Source: Desulfovibrio sp. (GTDB lineage Bacteria; Desulfobacterota; Desulfovibrionia; Desulfovibrionales; Desulfovibrionaceae). From it: 64,000 bases of DNA. Below the pieces are notes generated by a model. That model was not told the origin of the DNA and made no database searches. It saw only the letters and a list, made by a program, of their open reading frames with translations. Of the stretch, positions 25,913 through 39,697 are shown in pieces. Position numbers and translations under genes: made by a program. How positions within the stretch are numbered: the stretch's first letter is position 1; the number at the start of each line of letters is the position of its first letter. The stretch covers positions 18,793 through 82,792 of the forward strand of contig JAQVYA010000001.1 of assembly GCA_028708865.1 (NCBI GenBank). Direction: 5' to 3'.

Positions 25913-26383
25913 ATGCCGCGCAAAGGACCCGCGCCGAAGAGGCAGGTCAATCCCGATCCGATTTACGGGAGCCGCTTGGCGTCCCGCTTTATCAACCGCT
26001 TGATGTTCAACGGAAAGAAGAACACTGCGGAACGAATTTTTTACCAATCCCTGGAAAACCTCGGCAGCACCACTTCTGAGGATCCGCTGAAGGCTTTTGA
26101 AAAGGCCTTGGAAAACGTCAAGCCCCACGTGGAGGTCAAGTCCCGCCGCGTTGGTGGTGCGACCTACCAGGTGCCTATGGAAGTGCGGCCCGAGCGCCAG
26201 TCCGCTTTGGCCATCCGCTGGCTCATCACCTACGCCCGCAATCGGGGCGAAAAAGGCATGGTTGCCCGCCTTTCCGGCGAGCTTCTGGACGCCTACAACA
26301 ACCGTGGTGGTGCCGTGAAAAAGCGCGAAGACGTGCACAAAATGGCCGAAGCCAACAAGGCCTTCGCCCATTACCGCTGGTAG
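25913..26383 (+). CDS. rpsG: 30S ribosomal protein S7
   Basis: [31 protein letters not shown]. Confidence 0.98.
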   Translation: MPRKGPAPKRQVNPDPIYGSRLASRFINRLMFNGKKNTAERIFYQSLENLGSTTSEDPLKAFEKALENVKPHVEVKSRRVGGATYQVPMEVRPERQSALAIRWLITYARNRGEKGMVARLSGELLDAYNNRGGAVKKREDVHKMAEANKAFAHYRW

Positions 26384-26398
26384 CGGAGGAGAGACAGC

Positions 26399-28471
<2,073 letters not shown>

Positions 28472-28608
28472 GGCCTGCCCGGCTTTTAACTTGACAGAAC
28501 TGTTATATAGAGAGTAAGCCTTCGAACCGTTTTTATCTATTCGAAGGATTCCGCGCCCGCTTCGAAACGGGCAGGCGCGTTACGACGAAACGTTTCAGGA
28601 GTACGCTT

Positions 28609-28926
28609 ATGGCGACCATGACCAGTGATCGGATCAGGATCAAACTGAAAGCATATGATTATCGTATCCTGGACAAGGCGGTCACCGAGATCGTAGACAC
28701 CGCCCGGAATACCGGTGCGGCCATCGCCGGGCCCGTTCCTTTGCCCACTGATATTCACCGGACCACGGTCCAGAAGTCCGTGCACGTGGACAAGAAGTCC
28801 CGCGAGCAGTTTGAGCAGCGCGTACACAAGCGCCTCTTGGATATTCTGGAGCCCACTCAGCAGACTGTGGACTCGCTTGGTAAGCTGTCCCTGCCCGCTG
28901 GTGTTGACGTGGAAATTAAGCTTTAA
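28609..28926 (+). CDS. rpsJ: 30S ribosomal protein S10
   Basis: [30 protein letters not shown]. Confidence 0.98.
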   Translation: MATMTSDRIRIKLKAYDYRILDKAVTEIVDTARNTGAAIAGPVPLPTDIHRTTVQKSVHVDKKSREQFEQRVHKRLLDILEPTQQTVDSLGKLSLPAGVDVEIKL

Positions 28927-28939
28927 TTGAGAGGATACC

Positions 28940-29572
28940 ATGCCCAAAACGCTTGGATTGCTCGGAAAGAAGGTCGGGATGACCCGAATCTTCAGCGACG
29001 ACGGCAGCGTGTGCCCTGTGACCGTGATTGCCGCCGGGCCGTGTCCGATCATGCAGATCAAATCCGTTGATAAGGAAGGATACAGCGCCTTGCAGGTGGC
29101 CTTCGAGGAAGTGCCGGAACGCAAAGTCAACCGCCCGGAGCGCGGCCATCAGGCCAAGGCCGGGAAGGGCTTTTTCCGCCACACCGTGGAGTGCCGCATC
29201 GACAACGCTGGGGAATATGAAGTGGGTCAGGAACTGACCGTGGACATGTTCAAGATCGGTGACACCGTCAAGGTGTCCGGCACCAGCAAGGGAAAAGGTT
29301 TCCAGGGCGTTATGAAGCGCTGGAACTTCGGTGGTCAACGGGCTTCCCACGGCGCGGAAAAAGTGCACCGCTCCCCGGGCTCTGTTGGTAATGCCACGTT
29401 CCCGGGACGCATCTGGAAGAATAAAAAGATGCCCGGCCACATGGGCGCTCGGAACGTCACTCTTCCCAGCGTGGAAGTGATCGATGTCCGCCCCGAAGAA
29501 AACATCATCGTGGTCAAGGGTCAGATTCCGGGCCCCAATAATGGCTTGGTGATGATCCGCAAGAAGAATTAG
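28940..29572 (+). CDS. rplC: 50S ribosomal protein L3
   Basis: [18 protein letters not shown]...[21 protein letters not shown]. Confidence 0.98.
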   Translation: MPKTLGLLGKKVGMTRIFSDDGSVCPVTVIAAGPCPIMQIKSVDKEGYSALQVAFEEVPERKVNRPERGHQAKAGKGFFRHTVECRIDNAGEYEVGQELTVDMFKIGDTVKVSGTSKGKGFQGVMKRWNFGGQRASHGAEKVHRSPGSVGNATFPGRIWKNKKMPGHMGARNVTLPSVEVIDVRPEENIIVVKGQIPGPNNGLVMIRKKN

Positions 29573-29583
29573 GGGAGTCCGAC

Positions 29584-30204
29584 ATGGCCAAAGTGAACGT
29601 GTTCGACCAGAATAATAAGGAAGTGGGCAGCATCGAGCTGGCCCCTGAGGTCTTTGAGGTGGAAGTCAAACCCGAGATCATGCATCTCGTGGTGCGCGCC
29701 TACCATGCCGCGGGGCGTGCCGGAACGCATGCCACCCGCAACCGCGCCATCAAGACCGGCGGCGGGCGTAAGCCTTGGCGTCAGAAGGGAACCGGCCGCG
29801 CCCGTGCGGGCAGCGTGCGGTCCCCCCTGTGGCGCGGCGGTGCGATTGTCTTCGGCCCACAGCCCCGTTCCTATGACTTCAAAGTCAATAAAAAGGTGCG
29901 GAGCCTGGCGCTGAAGATGGCTTTGTCTTCCAGGCTTTCCGAGGAAAGTCTCAAGGTTGTCAATGTGATTGACCTGCCTGAGATCAAAACCAAGAACTTC
30001 GTCCAGGTGACGAAGTCCCTGGGACTCGAAAAAGCCTTGATTGTTGCGAAGGATGCTGATACTAATCTCGTCCTTTCTGCCCGGAACTTGCCGGGAATTA
30101 AGGTGGTTGAGGCCGATAAGCTCAATGTCTATGATGTGCTTCGTTATCCTGCCCTTGTTTTGCTTGAGGGAGCGGCGGAGCGCGTCCAGGAAAGGCTGAA
30201 ATAA
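29584..30204 (+). CDS. rplD: 50S ribosomal protein L4
   Basis: GGGRKPWRQKGTGRARAGSVRSPLWRGGAIVFGP. Confidence 0.98.
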   Translation: MAKVNVFDQNNKEVGSIELAPEVFEVEVKPEIMHLVVRAYHAAGRAGTHATRNRAIKTGGGRKPWRQKGTGRARAGSVRSPLWRGGAIVFGPQPRSYDFKVNKKVRSLALKMALSSRLSEESLKVVNVIDLPEIKTKNFVQVTKSLGLEKALIVAKDADTNLVLSARNLPGIKVVEADKLNVYDVLRYPALVLLEGAAERVQERLK

Positions 30205-30205
30205 C

Positions 30206-30496
30206 ATGGATTACACCCAGGTTTTGCTCAAGCCGCTGATCTCGGAAAAGGCCACTCTGGCCAAGGAAGAGTGCAATAGCGTAGCCTTCTACGTGCACCC
30301 CTCCGCCAATAAGATCGAGGTCAAAAATGCGGTCGAGAAGGCCTTCGACGTCACTGTCGAGGCCGTCAACATCGTCAACCGGAAGTCCCGGGACAGGAAG
30401 CGCTTCGGTCGTCTTGTTGGTCGTATCGCCGGCCACAAGAAGGCCTACGTGCGTTTGGCGCCCGGCAGTAAGATTGATCTGTTCGAAGGAGTGTAA
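30206..30496 (+). CDS. rplW: 50S ribosomal protein L23
   Basis: [42 protein letters not shown]. Confidence 0.97.
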   Translation: MDYTQVLLKPLISEKATLAKEECNSVAFYVHPSANKIEVKNAVEKAFDVTVEAVNIVNRKSRDRKRFGRLVGRIAGHKKAYVRLAPGSKIDLFEGV

Positions 30497-30498
30497 GA

Positions 30499-31329
<831 letters not shown>

Positions 31330-31338
31330 GAGACAGTC

Positions 31339-31614
31339 ATGCCCAGATCGCTGAAAAAAGGTCCGTTTGTAGACGGACACCTGCTCAGGAAAGTCGAGCG
31401 GGCCAATGAGAACCAGGACCGTCGGGTCATTCAGACCTGGTCCCGCCGTTCTACCATCATTCCCGAGATGGTGGGCCTGACCTTTGCCGTGCATAACGGT
31501 AAGAAGTTCATTCCGGTGTTCGTGACAGAGAACATGGTCGGACACAAGCTGGGCGAATTTTCGCCCACCCGTACCTTCTTTGGTCACGCCGCCGACAAGA
31601 AAGGCAAGAAGTAG
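31339..31614 (+). CDS. rpsS: 30S ribosomal protein S19
   Basis: [20 protein letters not shown]. Confidence 0.98.
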   Translation: MPRSLKKGPFVDGHLLRKVERANENQDRRVIQTWSRRSTIIPEMVGLTFAVHNGKKFIPVFVTENMVGHKLGEFSPTRTFFGHAADKKGKK

Positions 31615-31627
31615 GGGGTAGAGAAAC

Positions 31628-31960
31628 ATGGAAGCTAAAGCTGTCAGTAAGTTTCTCCGGGTCTCCCCTCGCAAGGTTCGCCTTGTTGCCAAAAATATTA
31701 ACGGCAAGCCGGTCGAGGACGCGTTGAACCTGTTGCGGTTTACGCCGAACAAGTCCGCGGCCATTCTGAGGAAAGTGCTCTACTCCGCGGTCGCGAACGC
31801 GGAGCAGAAGCCCGGTGTGGATGTGGATTCGCTCAAGGTTCACCAGGTCATCGTCAACGAAGGCCCCACCTGGAAGCGCATTCAGCCGCGAGCCATGGGC
31901 CGCGCCTATCGCATCCGTAAGCGCACCAGCCACATCACCGTCGTCGTGAAGGAAATGTAA
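31628..31960 (+). CDS. rplV: 50S ribosomal protein L22
   Basis: FLRVSPRKVRLVAKNINGKPVEDALNLLRF. Confidence 0.98.
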   Translation: MEAKAVSKFLRVSPRKVRLVAKNINGKPVEDALNLLRFTPNKSAAILRKVLYSAVANAEQKPGVDVDSLKVHQVIVNEGPTWKRIQPRAMGRAYRIRKRTSHITVVVKEM

Positions 31961-31969
31961 GGTACCGTC

Positions 31970-32611
31970 ATGGGTCAGAAAGTTCATCCGTACGGCTTCA
32001 GGCTGGGGTACAATAAGAACTGGCTTTCGCGCTGGTTCAGCAAGAAGGATTACCCCGCGTTCGTCTTTGAGGACGACCGCCTGCGCAAGTACGTCAAGAA
32101 AAAGCTGTACCAAGCCGGCATCTCCCGCATCGAGATTGAACGCGCCGGTGGTAAGGTTCGACTGATCATCCACACCGCACGTCCGGGCATCGTCATCGGA
32201 CGCAAGGGGTCGGAGATCGAAAAGTTGCGCGAAGATTTGAGGAAAAAGTTCCAGACCGAGTTCACCATTGAAGTGAACGAGATCCGTCGTCCTGAGACGG
32301 ATGCCCAGCTCGTGGCTGAGAACATCGCCCTCCAGCTGGAGCGCCGAGTGGCCTTCCGCCGCGCCATGAAGCGTACTGTGGGCCTTGCCCGCCGCTTTGG
32401 TGCTGAAGGCATCAAGGTCTTTTGTGCCGGTCGTCTGGCCGGTGCCGAGATCGCTCGCTCCGAATGGTATCGCGATGGTCGTGTGCCTCTGCACACCCTG
32501 CGTGCCGATATTGATTACGGCTATGCTGTGGCTCGCACCACCTACGGCGTCATCGGCGTGAAGGTCTGGATTTTCAAAGGTGAAATTCTCGACCACGAGG
32601 TGGAACAATAA
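31970..32611 (+). CDS. rpsC: 30S ribosomal protein S3
   Basis: [23 protein letters not shown]. Confidence 0.99.
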   Translation: MGQKVHPYGFRLGYNKNWLSRWFSKKDYPAFVFEDDRLRKYVKKKLYQAGISRIEIERAGGKVRLIIHTARPGIVIGRKGSEIEKLREDLRKKFQTEFTIEVNEIRRPETDAQLVAENIALQLERRVAFRRAMKRTVGLARRFGAEGIKVFCAGRLAGAEIARSEWYRDGRVPLHTLRADIDYGYAVARTTYGVIGVKVWIFKGEILDHEVEQ

Positions 32612-33027
32612 TGCTTGCTCCTAGAAAAGTTAAATACCGCAAGCGGCAAAAGGGGCGCATCAAGGGCAAAGCCCAGCGCGGCAGCACGGTTTCCTTCGGC
32701 GATATTGCGCTGAAGACCCTGGACCACGGCAAGCTGACCAGTCAGCAGATCGAGTCCGCCCGTGTCGCCATCATGCGCCACATCAAGCGTGGCGGTCAGG
32801 TGTGGATTCGCGTCTTCCCCGACGTTCCCATCACAAAAAAGCCCGCTGAAGTCCGCATGGGTAAGGGTAAAGGCGCTCCCGAGGGCTGGTGCGCTCCGGT
32901 GAAACCCGGCCGCATCCTGTACGAAGTCAAGGGCGTCAGCCTAGAGCTGGCCAAGGAAGCTCTCAAGCGCGCTTCCTACAAGCTGCCCGTTCGCACCACC
33001 ATCGTGGTCAAAGAGGGGGTGGAATAA
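32611..33027 (+). CDS. rplP: 50S ribosomal protein L16
   Basis: [24 protein letters not shown]. Confidence 0.98.
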   Translation: MLAPRKVKYRKRQKGRIKGKAQRGSTVSFGDIALKTLDHGKLTSQQIESARVAIMRHIKRGGQVWIRVFPDVPITKKPAEVRMGKGKGAPEGWCAPVKPGRILYEVKGVSLELAKEALKRASYKLPVRTTIVVKEGVE

Positions 33028-33224
33028 TGCAAAGTGTCAAGGAACTTCGCGAGATGGACGACAAGAAGCTCGCTGAGACCCTGGCCGAATCGCGTCAGGA
33101 GCTGTTCTCCAAGCGTTTCCAGCATGCCACCGCGCAGCTGGAAAACACCCAGCAGCTTCCGGAACTGAAGAAAACCATCGCCCGCATTCTCACTATCCAG
33201 CGGGAACGCGCCGTGGGAGCGTAA
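33027..33224 (+). CDS. rpmC: 50S ribosomal protein L29
   Basis: [44 protein letters not shown]. Confidence 0.95.
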   Translation: MQSVKELREMDDKKLAETLAESRQELFSKRFQHATAQLENTQQLPELKKTIARILTIQRERAVGA

Positions 33225-33227
33225 GAT

Positions 33228-33494
33228 ATGGCCGAGCTTAAGTTTAAAGGCAACCGGCGTATGCTGACCGGCCTGGTCATCAGCGACAAAGCCGACAAGA
33301 CCATTGTCGTGCGTGTCGAGACCTTGGTTAAGCACCCGTTGCTCAAGAAATATGTGCGTCGCCGCAATAAGTTCATGGCCCATGATCCGGCCAATGAGTG
33401 CAGTATCGGCGATAAGGTACAGATCGTGGAGTACCGCCCTCTCTCCAAGCAGAAGCGGTGGCATCTCGTCAAGATTCTTGAAAAGGCTGTGTAG
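33228..33494 (+). CDS. rpsQ: 30S ribosomal protein S17
   Basis: [36 protein letters not shown]. Confidence 0.97.
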   Translation: MAELKFKGNRRMLTGLVISDKADKTIVVRVETLVKHPLLKKYVRRRNKFMAHDPANECSIGDKVQIVEYRPLSKQKRWHLVKILEKAV

Positions 33495-33502
33495 GTGTAG
33501 CC

Positions 33503-33871
33503 ATGATCCAGGTGGAATCCAATCTCGACGTGGCTGACAACTCCGGCGCCAAGCGACTGTCCTGCATCAAGGTGCTGGGCGGATCCCGCCGGCGGTATGC
33601 CACGGTCGGTGACATCATTAAGGTTTCGGTCAAAGAGGCCATGCCGCACTCCAAGGTGAAAAAGGGCGATGTCCTCAACGCCGTGATCGTGCGGACCAAG
33701 AAAGAGGTGGGCCGTCCGGACGGTTCCTACATAAAGTTTGACACCAACTCCGCCGTGCTGCTGAACAACTCCATGGAGCCCATCGGCACCCGTATCTTTG
33801 GTCCGGTGGCCCGTGAGTTGCGGCAGAGGAACTTTATGAAGATCGTCTCTCTTGCCCCCGAGGTCCTGTAA
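33503..33871 (+). CDS. rplN: 50S ribosomal protein L14
   Basis: [33 protein letters not shown]. Confidence 0.99.
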   Translation: MIQVESNLDVADNSGAKRLSCIKVLGGSRRRYATVGDIIKVSVKEAMPHSKVKKGDVLNAVIVRTKKEVGRPDGSYIKFDTNSAVLLNNSMEPIGTRIFGPVARELRQRNFMKIVSLAPEVL

Positions 33872-33885
33872 GGAGGGCCTTAACT

Positions 33886-34206
33886 ATGAAGTGCAAGATC
33901 AAAAAAGACGACAAGGTGATGGTCATCGCCGGGAAGGACAAGGGCAAGATCGGAAAGGTCCTGCGCGTCCAGCGCAAAAAGGACACGATTTTGGTCGAAA
34001 AGGTGAACATGGTCCAGCGCCACACCAAGGCCAATCCGTACGCCAGTCAGCCCGGTGGGATCATCGAGAAAGAGGCCCCCATCCATGTCTCCAACGTGAT
34101 GGTCGTTTGCGACGCCTGCGCCAAGCCGGCCCGCATCGGCTACACCGAGACCAAGGACGGGAAAAAGGTCCGCTACTGCAAAAAATGCAACGAACAGTTT
34201 GATTAG
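33886..34206 (+). CDS. rplX: 50S ribosomal protein L24
   Basis: [44 protein letters not shown]. Confidence 0.97.
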   Translation: MKCKIKKDDKVMVIAGKDKGKIGKVLRVQRKKDTILVEKVNMVQRHTKANPYASQPGGIIEKEAPIHVSNVMVVCDACAKPARIGYTETKDGKKVRYCKKCNEQFD

Positions 34207-34216
34207 GGGCTGATAC

Positions 34217-34756
34217 ATGACTCGTCTTGAGAAAATCTATCGCGAGAAGGTGGTGCCCGCTCTGCAAAAAGAGTTCGGGTACAAAAGCCCCATGGAGCTG
34301 CCCCGTCTGGAAAAGGTGTCGTTGAACATCGGTCTTGGCGAAGCCAGCCAGAACAGCAAACTCATTGAGGACGCGACGGAAGAATTGACCCGCATCGCCG
34401 GCCAGCATGCCGTGATCACCCGGGCCAAGAAATCCATCGCGCAGTTCAAGCTCCGTGAGGGGATGCCCATCGGGTGCCGCGTCACGCTTCGTCATGATCG
34501 GATGTGGGACTTCTTTGATAAATTGGTGAGCTTTGCTCTGCCCCGTGTTCGCGACTTCCGGGGTGTCCCGGATCGCGGCTTTGACGGGCGCGGCAACTTC
34601 ACCATGGGCATCAAGGAACACACGATTTTTCCCGAGGTCGATATCGACCGCGTGGAACGGGTGAAGGGCATGAACATCACTGTCACCACGACTGCCAAGA
34701 CGGACAAGGAAGGCAAAATGCTTCTTGATCTGCTTGGTATGCCCTTCAAAAAGTAG
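34217..34756 (+). CDS. rplE: 50S ribosomal protein L5
   Basis: [42 protein letters not shown]. Confidence 0.99.
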   Translation: MTRLEKIYREKVVPALQKEFGYKSPMELPRLEKVSLNIGLGEASQNSKLIEDATEELTRIAGQHAVITRAKKSIAQFKLREGMPIGCRVTLRHDRMWDFFDKLVSFALPRVRDFRGVPDRGFDGRGNFTMGIKEHTIFPEVDIDRVERVKGMNITVTTTAKTDKEGKMLLDLLGMPFKK

Positions 34757-34768
34757 GAGGATACCGGT

Positions 34769-34954
34769 TTGGCCAGGACATCTCTTCGGGTCAAGGCTCA
34801 ACGCAAGCCGAAGTTCAAGGTTCGCGCCTATAATCGCTGCCCCATCTGCGGGCGTTCGCGTGCGTTTCTGCGCCGGTACGGCATTTGCCGCATCTGTTTC
34901 CGCAACAAGGCGCTTGCCGGTGAACTTCCCGGCGTTCGCAAAGCGAGCTGGTAA
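34769..34954 (+). CDS. rpsN: 30S ribosomal protein S14, zinc-binding type
   Basis: [41 protein letters not shown] start. Confidence 0.97.
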   Translation: MARTSLRVKAQRKPKFKVRAYNRCPICGRSRAFLRRYGICRICFRNKALAGELPGVRKASW

Positions 34955-34966
34955 GGAGATCACGCA

Positions 34967-35350
34967 ATGAGCGTTATTGATCCCATTTCCGATATGCTGA
35001 GCCGTGTCAGGAATGCCTACGGTGCGTACCACAAAAGTGTGGACATCCCCGCTTCCAAAATGAAGCAGGCCATCGCCGGCATCCTGAAGGATCAGGGATA
35101 CATCACCGACTATTCGGTTGAGGAACGGAACATCAACATCCAGTTGAAGTACTCTGACGGCAAGTCGCTCGTCACCGGACTGCGCAAGGTCAGCAAGCCT
35201 GGCCGCCGCGTTTACGTGGGGGCGGGCGAGATCCCCTCTGTGCAGAACGGTCTCGGCATCTGCATCCTTTCCACCTCTCGCGGGGTGATGGAAGGAGCGC
35301 AGGCCCGCGCCGAGAATGTGGGCGGCGAGCTGCTGTGCGAGATCTGGTAG
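34967..35350 (+). CDS. rpsH: 30S ribosomal protein S8
   Basis: DPISDMLSRVRNAYGAYHKSVDIPASKMKQAIAGILKDQGYI. Confidence 0.98.
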   Translation: MSVIDPISDMLSRVRNAYGAYHKSVDIPASKMKQAIAGILKDQGYITDYSVEERNINIQLKYSDGKSLVTGLRKVSKPGRRVYVGAGEIPSVQNGLGICILSTSRGVMEGAQARAENVGGELLCEIW

Positions 35351-35363
35351 CGAGGATTGTGAT

Positions 35364-35897
35364 ATGTCCAGAATAGGAAAACAACCCATCGCCATCCCGT
35401 CCGGCGTGGAAGTCTCCCTGGGAGACGAAATCAAGGTCAAAGGCCCGAAGGGTGCCTTGTCCACTCCCGCGGATGCCAGCGTCGATTATAAAATCGAGGA
35501 CGGCCAGGTCATCATTACCCGTAAGGACGACTCCCGCAGGGCGCGTGCCCAGCACGGGCTGCGTCGTACGCTGTTGGCCAACTGCGTGGATGGCGTCAGC
35601 AAGGGCTTTGAAAAGAGCCTTGAGGTCATTGGCGTGGGCTACAAGGTCCAGGTTGCGGGCAAAAGCGTGGTTCTCACGGTGGGATATTCCCATCCTGTTG
35701 AATTCCCTCTGCCTGCCGGGATTGAGGCCAAGGTCGAAGGCAGCAAGCTGACCATCAGTGGAGCGGATAAGCAGCTGGTGGGTGAAGTTGCCGCTAAGAT
35801 TCGCAAGGTGCGTCCGCCCGAGCCGTACAAGGGCAAGGGCATCAAGTATCTTGACGAGCAGATCAGACGTAAGGCCGGTAAGTCCGGCAGCAAATAA
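35364..35897 (+). CDS. rplF: 50S ribosomal protein L6
   Basis: MSRIGKQPIAIPSGVEV...RPPEPYKGKGIKYLDEQIRRKAGKSG. Confidence 0.98.
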   Translation: MSRIGKQPIAIPSGVEVSLGDEIKVKGPKGALSTPADASVDYKIEDGQVIITRKDDSRRARAQHGLRRTLLANCVDGVSKGFEKSLEVIGVGYKVQVAGKSVVLTVGYSHPVEFPLPAGIEAKVEGSKLTISGADKQLVGEVAAKIRKVRPPEPYKGKGIKYLDEQIRRKAGKSGSK

Positions 35898-35909
35898 CGG
35901 GGGAAAGCT

Positions 35910-36269
35910 ATGAAGCTTACCAAGGAACAAGCCCGGCGGCGCAGAAAGGCCCGCATCCGGAAGAAGATTTCCGGTACGGTCGAGCGGCCCCGCATGGTGG
36001 TTTTCCGTTCCAACTCCCATTTGTATGTCCAACTTGTGGACGATGTCATGGGAGTGACCCTGGCCAGCTCTTCCACCTTGACTTTGAGCAAGGAAAAGGG
36101 CGAGATGCATCCCAACCGCGAGTCCGCCACGGAAGTGGGTAAGGACATTGCCGGGAAGGCCAAGGAGCGGAACATCGAGCAGGTGGTCTTCGACCGCAAT
36201 GGGTATATTTACCACGGACGAGTGAAAGCCCTTGCTGACGGCGCCCGTGAGGGCGGCCTGAAATTCTAG
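35910..36269 (+). CDS. rplR: 50S ribosomal protein L18
   Basis: [36 protein letters not shown]. Confidence 0.98.
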   Translation: MKLTKEQARRRRKARIRKKISGTVERPRMVVFRSNSHLYVQLVDDVMGVTLASSSTLTLSKEKGEMHPNRESATEVGKDIAGKAKERNIEQVVFDRNGYIYHGRVKALADGAREGGLKF

Positions 36270-36291
36270 GGCCAATCGAAGGATACGGACG

Positions 36292-36783
36292 ATGGAACAG
36301 AACGATTCCGGGCTGATTGAAAAGATCGTGTACCTGAACCGCGTGGCCAAAGTGGTCAAGGGTGGGCGAAGGTTCTCCTTCAGCTGCCTGGCGGTTGTCG
36401 GCGACGGCGAAGGCAGCGTGGGCTACGGCCTCGGAAAGGCCAACGAGGTCCCTGAGGCCATCCGCAAAGCCACCGAGCGTGCCAAAAAGGCCATGATCAG
36501 GGTTCCCCTGCTGGACGGAACGCTTCCGTATGAGACTCTCGGACGCTACGGCGCCGGGCGTGTCATGCTTAAGCCCGCCAGCCGAGGTACGGGTATCATC
36601 GCTGGCGGACCTGTACGTGCCATTATGGAAGCAGTCGGGGTGCACGACATCCTGACCAAGGCCATCGGCACCAACAATCCGCATAACGTGCTCCGGGCGA
36701 CCATGGCTGGTCTGGCTTCCCTGCGCAGTGCCGAGGAAGTTTCCGAACTGCGTGGATTGAAGGTTGAGACCCCCCGGAAGTAA
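36292..36783 (+). CDS. rpsE: 30S ribosomal protein S5
   Basis: [41 protein letters not shown]. Confidence 0.98.
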   Translation: MEQNDSGLIEKIVYLNRVAKVVKGGRRFSFSCLAVVGDGEGSVGYGLGKANEVPEAIRKATERAKKAMIRVPLLDGTLPYETLGRYGAGRVMLKPASRGTGIIAGGPVRAIMEAVGVHDILTKAIGTNNPHNVLRATMAGLASLRSAEEVSELRGLKVETPRK

Positions 36784-36815
36784 CTCGTCCGGATTAAGCA
36801 GGTAAGGAGACAGCC

Positions 36816-36995
36816 ATGGCACAGGTTACTGTGAAGCTTGTAAAAAGCAAAATCGGGTGCACGCCTAAACAGCGTGCCACCTTGGCGGCCCTCGGTCTGC
36901 GGAAGATTCGCCAGGAGAAATCCTTCGATGATTCCCCGGTCGTGCAGGGCATGATCAATAAAGTGAAGCACCTTGTGGAGGTTGTTGGATCATGA
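36816..36995 (+). CDS. rpmD: 50S ribosomal protein L30
   Basis: MAQVTVKLVKSKIGCTPKQRATLAALGLRKIRQEKSFDDSPVVQGMINKVKHLVEVVGS (59 aa; below ORF track cutoff); ATGA overlap with rplO. Confidence 0.96.
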   Translation: MAQVTVKLVKSKIGCTPKQRATLAALGLRKIRQEKSFDDSPVVQGMINKVKHLVEVVGS

Positions 36996-37447
36996 AGCTC
37001 CACGAATTGTACCCTTTTCCGGAGCAGACCAAGGACCGCAAGCGTATTGGCCGCGGTTCCGGCTCCGGCTGGGGAAAAACCAGCGGAAAAGGCCACAAGG
37101 GACAAAAGAGCCGCTCCGGCGCCTCTATCCCGGCCTGGTTCGAGGGCGGCCAAATGCCGCTCATGCGCCGCCTTCCCAAGCGCGGCTTCAAGAATCCGTT
37201 CCGGGTGGAATACGCGGCCATCAACCTGGGTCAGCTTTTGGCGGCCTTTGAAGGCAAAAGCGAAATCACCCTTGACGACATCTATGAACGTGGCCTGTGC
37301 AAGGTCGGTGCCCCGGTGAAAGTCCTGGGCGGTGGTGAGGTCTCTTCGGCCGTCTCCATCGAGGCCCACAGGTTCAGTGCCTCGGCAGCCGATAAGATTG
37401 CCAAGGCTGGCGGCACCGCCAAGTCCATCGAAGTTCAGGAAGGATAA
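36992..37447 (+). CDS. rplO: 50S ribosomal protein L15
   Basis: KRIGRGSGSGWGKTSGKGHKGQKSRSG. Confidence 0.98.
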   Translation: MKLHELYPFPEQTKDRKRIGRGSGSGWGKTSGKGHKGQKSRSGASIPAWFEGGQMPLMRRLPKRGFKNPFRVEYAAINLGQLLAAFEGKSEITLDDIYERGLCKVGAPVKVLGGGEVSSAVSIEAHRFSASAADKIAKAGGTAKSIEVQEG

Positions 37448-37450
37448 CAC

Positions 37451-38770
37451 GTGGCACTCTCTGGCGTTGAGAATCTTGCGCGACTGCCCGAATTGAAGAA
37501 GCGGCTTCTGTGGACGCTGCTTCTTCTTTTCGTCTATCGCATCGGCATTCATATCCCGGTTCCGGGCGTGAACGGTCCGGCCCTTGCTTCCATTTTTGAA
37601 GAAGCGGCCGGAACCCTTCTGGGGCTGTTCAACATGTTCTCGGGCGGCGGATTGCAGAATCTGTCCATCTTCGCGCTGGGCATCATGCCCTACATCTCGG
37701 CCTCCATCATTCTGCAACTGCTCACCGTGGTCAGCCCCGAGCTGAAGCGGTTGCAAAAGGAGGAAGGACAGGCCGGGCGCAAGAAGATCACCCAGTATAC
37801 CCGTTACGGCACCGTGCTGATTTCCCTGGTGCAGGGGCTTGGCATTGCCGTGGGACTGGAAAGCATGGTCAGCCCCATCGGCCCGGTGGTTTCTCCGGAA
37901 ACCGCAGGCTGGTCTTTCCGGATTATTACCGTGGTCACCATGGTCACGGGTACGGTTTTCCTGATGTGGCTCGGTGAAAAGCTCACGGAAAAGGGGATCG
38001 GCAACGGCATCTCGCTGATTATCTTTGGCGGTATTGTTGCCGGACTTCCCAGTGCCGTGGCTCGTACCTTCTCGTTCATGAGCGAGGGGATCATGAGTCC
38101 GTTGTTCGTTCTGGTGCTCGTGGCCGGCATGGTCGGCGTTTTGGTCTTGATTGTGTTTGTGGAACGCGGCCAGCGTCGCATCCCCATTCACTACGCCAAG
38201 CGCCAGATGGGTCGCCGCATGTATGGCGGGCAGACCACACACCTGCCGTTGCGGGTAAACACTGCCGGTGTTATCCCGCCCATTTTTGCCTCGAGTTTGC
38301 TGCTCTTCCCGGGCACTATCGCCCAGTTTTCGGACATGGCTTGGTTGAACGCCATTTCCGATCTCATGCAGCCCACCTCTATCGTATACAACCTCCTCTA
38401 CGTGGTGGTCGTGGTTTTCTTCTGCTATTTTTACACCGCCATCGTTTTTGATCCCAAAGGGATCGCCGAGAATATCCAGAAGCAGGGCGGCTTCATTCCG
38501 GGCATTCGTCCCGGTGCCAAGACTCGTGAGTACATTGATCGCGTTCTGGCACGCATCACCCTCTGGGGATCGCTGTATGTCTCCGCTATCTGCGTCCTGC
38601 CCATGTTCCTGATTGCCCAGTTCAACGTCCCGTTTTACTTCGGCGGCACTTCGCTGCTGATTATCGTGGGCGTGGCCATGGACTTCATGGGGCAGGTGGA
38701 ATCCTACATGATTTCTCGCCAGTATGAGGGCCTGATGGGCAAGTCTGGCAGAATTAAAGGTAGGCGTTAG
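37451..38770 (+). CDS. secY: preprotein translocase subunit SecY
   Basis: 439 aa; RIGIHIPVPGVNG...GIMPYISASIILQLL; GTG start. Confidence 0.99.
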   Translation: MALSGVENLARLPELKKRLLWTLLLLFVYRIGIHIPVPGVNGPALASIFEEAAGTLLGLFNMFSGGGLQNLSIFALGIMPYISASIILQLLTVVSPELKRLQKEEGQAGRKKITQYTRYGTVLISLVQGLGIAVGLESMVSPIGPVVSPETAGWSFRIITVVTMVTGTVFLMWLGEKLTEKGIGNGISLIIFGGIVAGLPSAVARTFSFMSEGIMSPLFVLVLVAGMVGVLVLIVFVERGQRRIPIHYAKRQMGRRMYGGQTTHLPLRVNTAGVIPPIFASSLLLFPGTIAQFSDMAWLNAISDLMQPTSIVYNLLYVVVVVFFCYFYTAIVFDPKGIAENIQKQGGFIPGIRPGAKTREYIDRVLARITLWGSLYVSAICVLPMFLIAQFNVPFYFGGTSLLIIVGVAMDFMGQVESYMISRQYEGLMGKSGRIKGRR

Positions 38771-38773
38771 ACG

Positions 38774-39544
38774 TTGAAGAAGTTCAGAGGAGTTTTCCTC
38801 AAGAACGATAGGGAGATCGGCCTCATGCGTGAGGCCAATCGCATGGTCTCGAAGATTCTTGACGAGTTGGGACGCGCGGTAAAACCGGGCGTCTCAACCA
38901 TGCTCTTCGAGGAAATCGCCCAGGAAAAGTGCCGGGAATTTGGTGTCCGGCCTGCTTTCCAGGGATACGGCGGCTTTCCTTATGCACTGTGCTGCTCGGT
39001 CAACGAAGAAGTCGTGCATGGCTTCCCCTCGAAGACCAGAGTGCTTCAGGAAGGCGACATCGTCAGTTTTGACATGGGTGTTATTTATGAAGGGTTCAAT
39101 GGCGACTCCGCCCGGACCTTTGGTGTTGGTAACGTCAGCGACACCGCCCGGCAACTGATGGATGTCACACGAGAATCCCTGATGAAGGGGATTGCCATGG
39201 CCCGGCCCGGACGAAATCTTTATGAGGTTTCCCGGGCTGTGCAGGAACATGCCGAGGCTGCTGGATTCGGCGTGGTTCGTCGCTTTGTGGGACATGGCAT
39301 TGGAACACGGCTTCATGAAAAGCCGGAAATCCCCAACTTTGTTCCCAAGGGCCTGCCTGGGCTGGTGCTCAAACCCGGGATGACCCTGGCTATTGAGCCC
39401 ATGATTACCGAAGGGGATCCCGATGTGGAAGTCCTTTCGGACAAGTGGACGGCGGTGACGAAAGACAGAAAGCTGTCGGCTCATTTCGAGCACACCATTG
39501 CCGTCACTTCGGACGGGCCTGTTATTTTAAGCCGGTCCGACTAG
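38774..39544 (+). CDS. map: type I methionine aminopeptidase
   Basis: GYGGFPYALCCSVNEEVVHGFP...FVGHGIGTRLHEKPEIPNF; TTG start. Confidence 0.97.
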   Translation: MKKFRGVFLKNDREIGLMREANRMVSKILDELGRAVKPGVSTMLFEEIAQEKCREFGVRPAFQGYGGFPYALCCSVNEEVVHGFPSKTRVLQEGDIVSFDMGVIYEGFNGDSARTFGVGNVSDTARQLMDVTRESLMKGIAMARPGRNLYEVSRAVQEHAEAAGFGVVRRFVGHGIGTRLHEKPEIPNFVPKGLPGLVLKPGMTLAIEPMITEGDPDVEVLSDKWTAVTKDRKLSAHFEHTIAVTSDGPVILSRSD

Positions 39545-39642
39545 GAAGTGGTTTGGCGAAACCCTTGCGGTTTCCTGGAAACTGCTGTAAAAGACACCTT
39601 CGCTTTTTCCCGACGTGGAACGTTGGGTGCTGTGAAAGGCAT

Positions 39643-39671
39643 ATGACTTTAAGGGGTTATTCCCGTACAAT
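39643..39671 (+). promoter_or_regulatory. candidate internal promoter upstream of rpmJ
   Basis: ATGACT - 17 nt - TACAAT in the 153-bp map-rpmJ gap. Confidence 0.4.
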
Positions 39672-39697
39672 AGAGCTGAAAGGCATTGGAGACGGTC

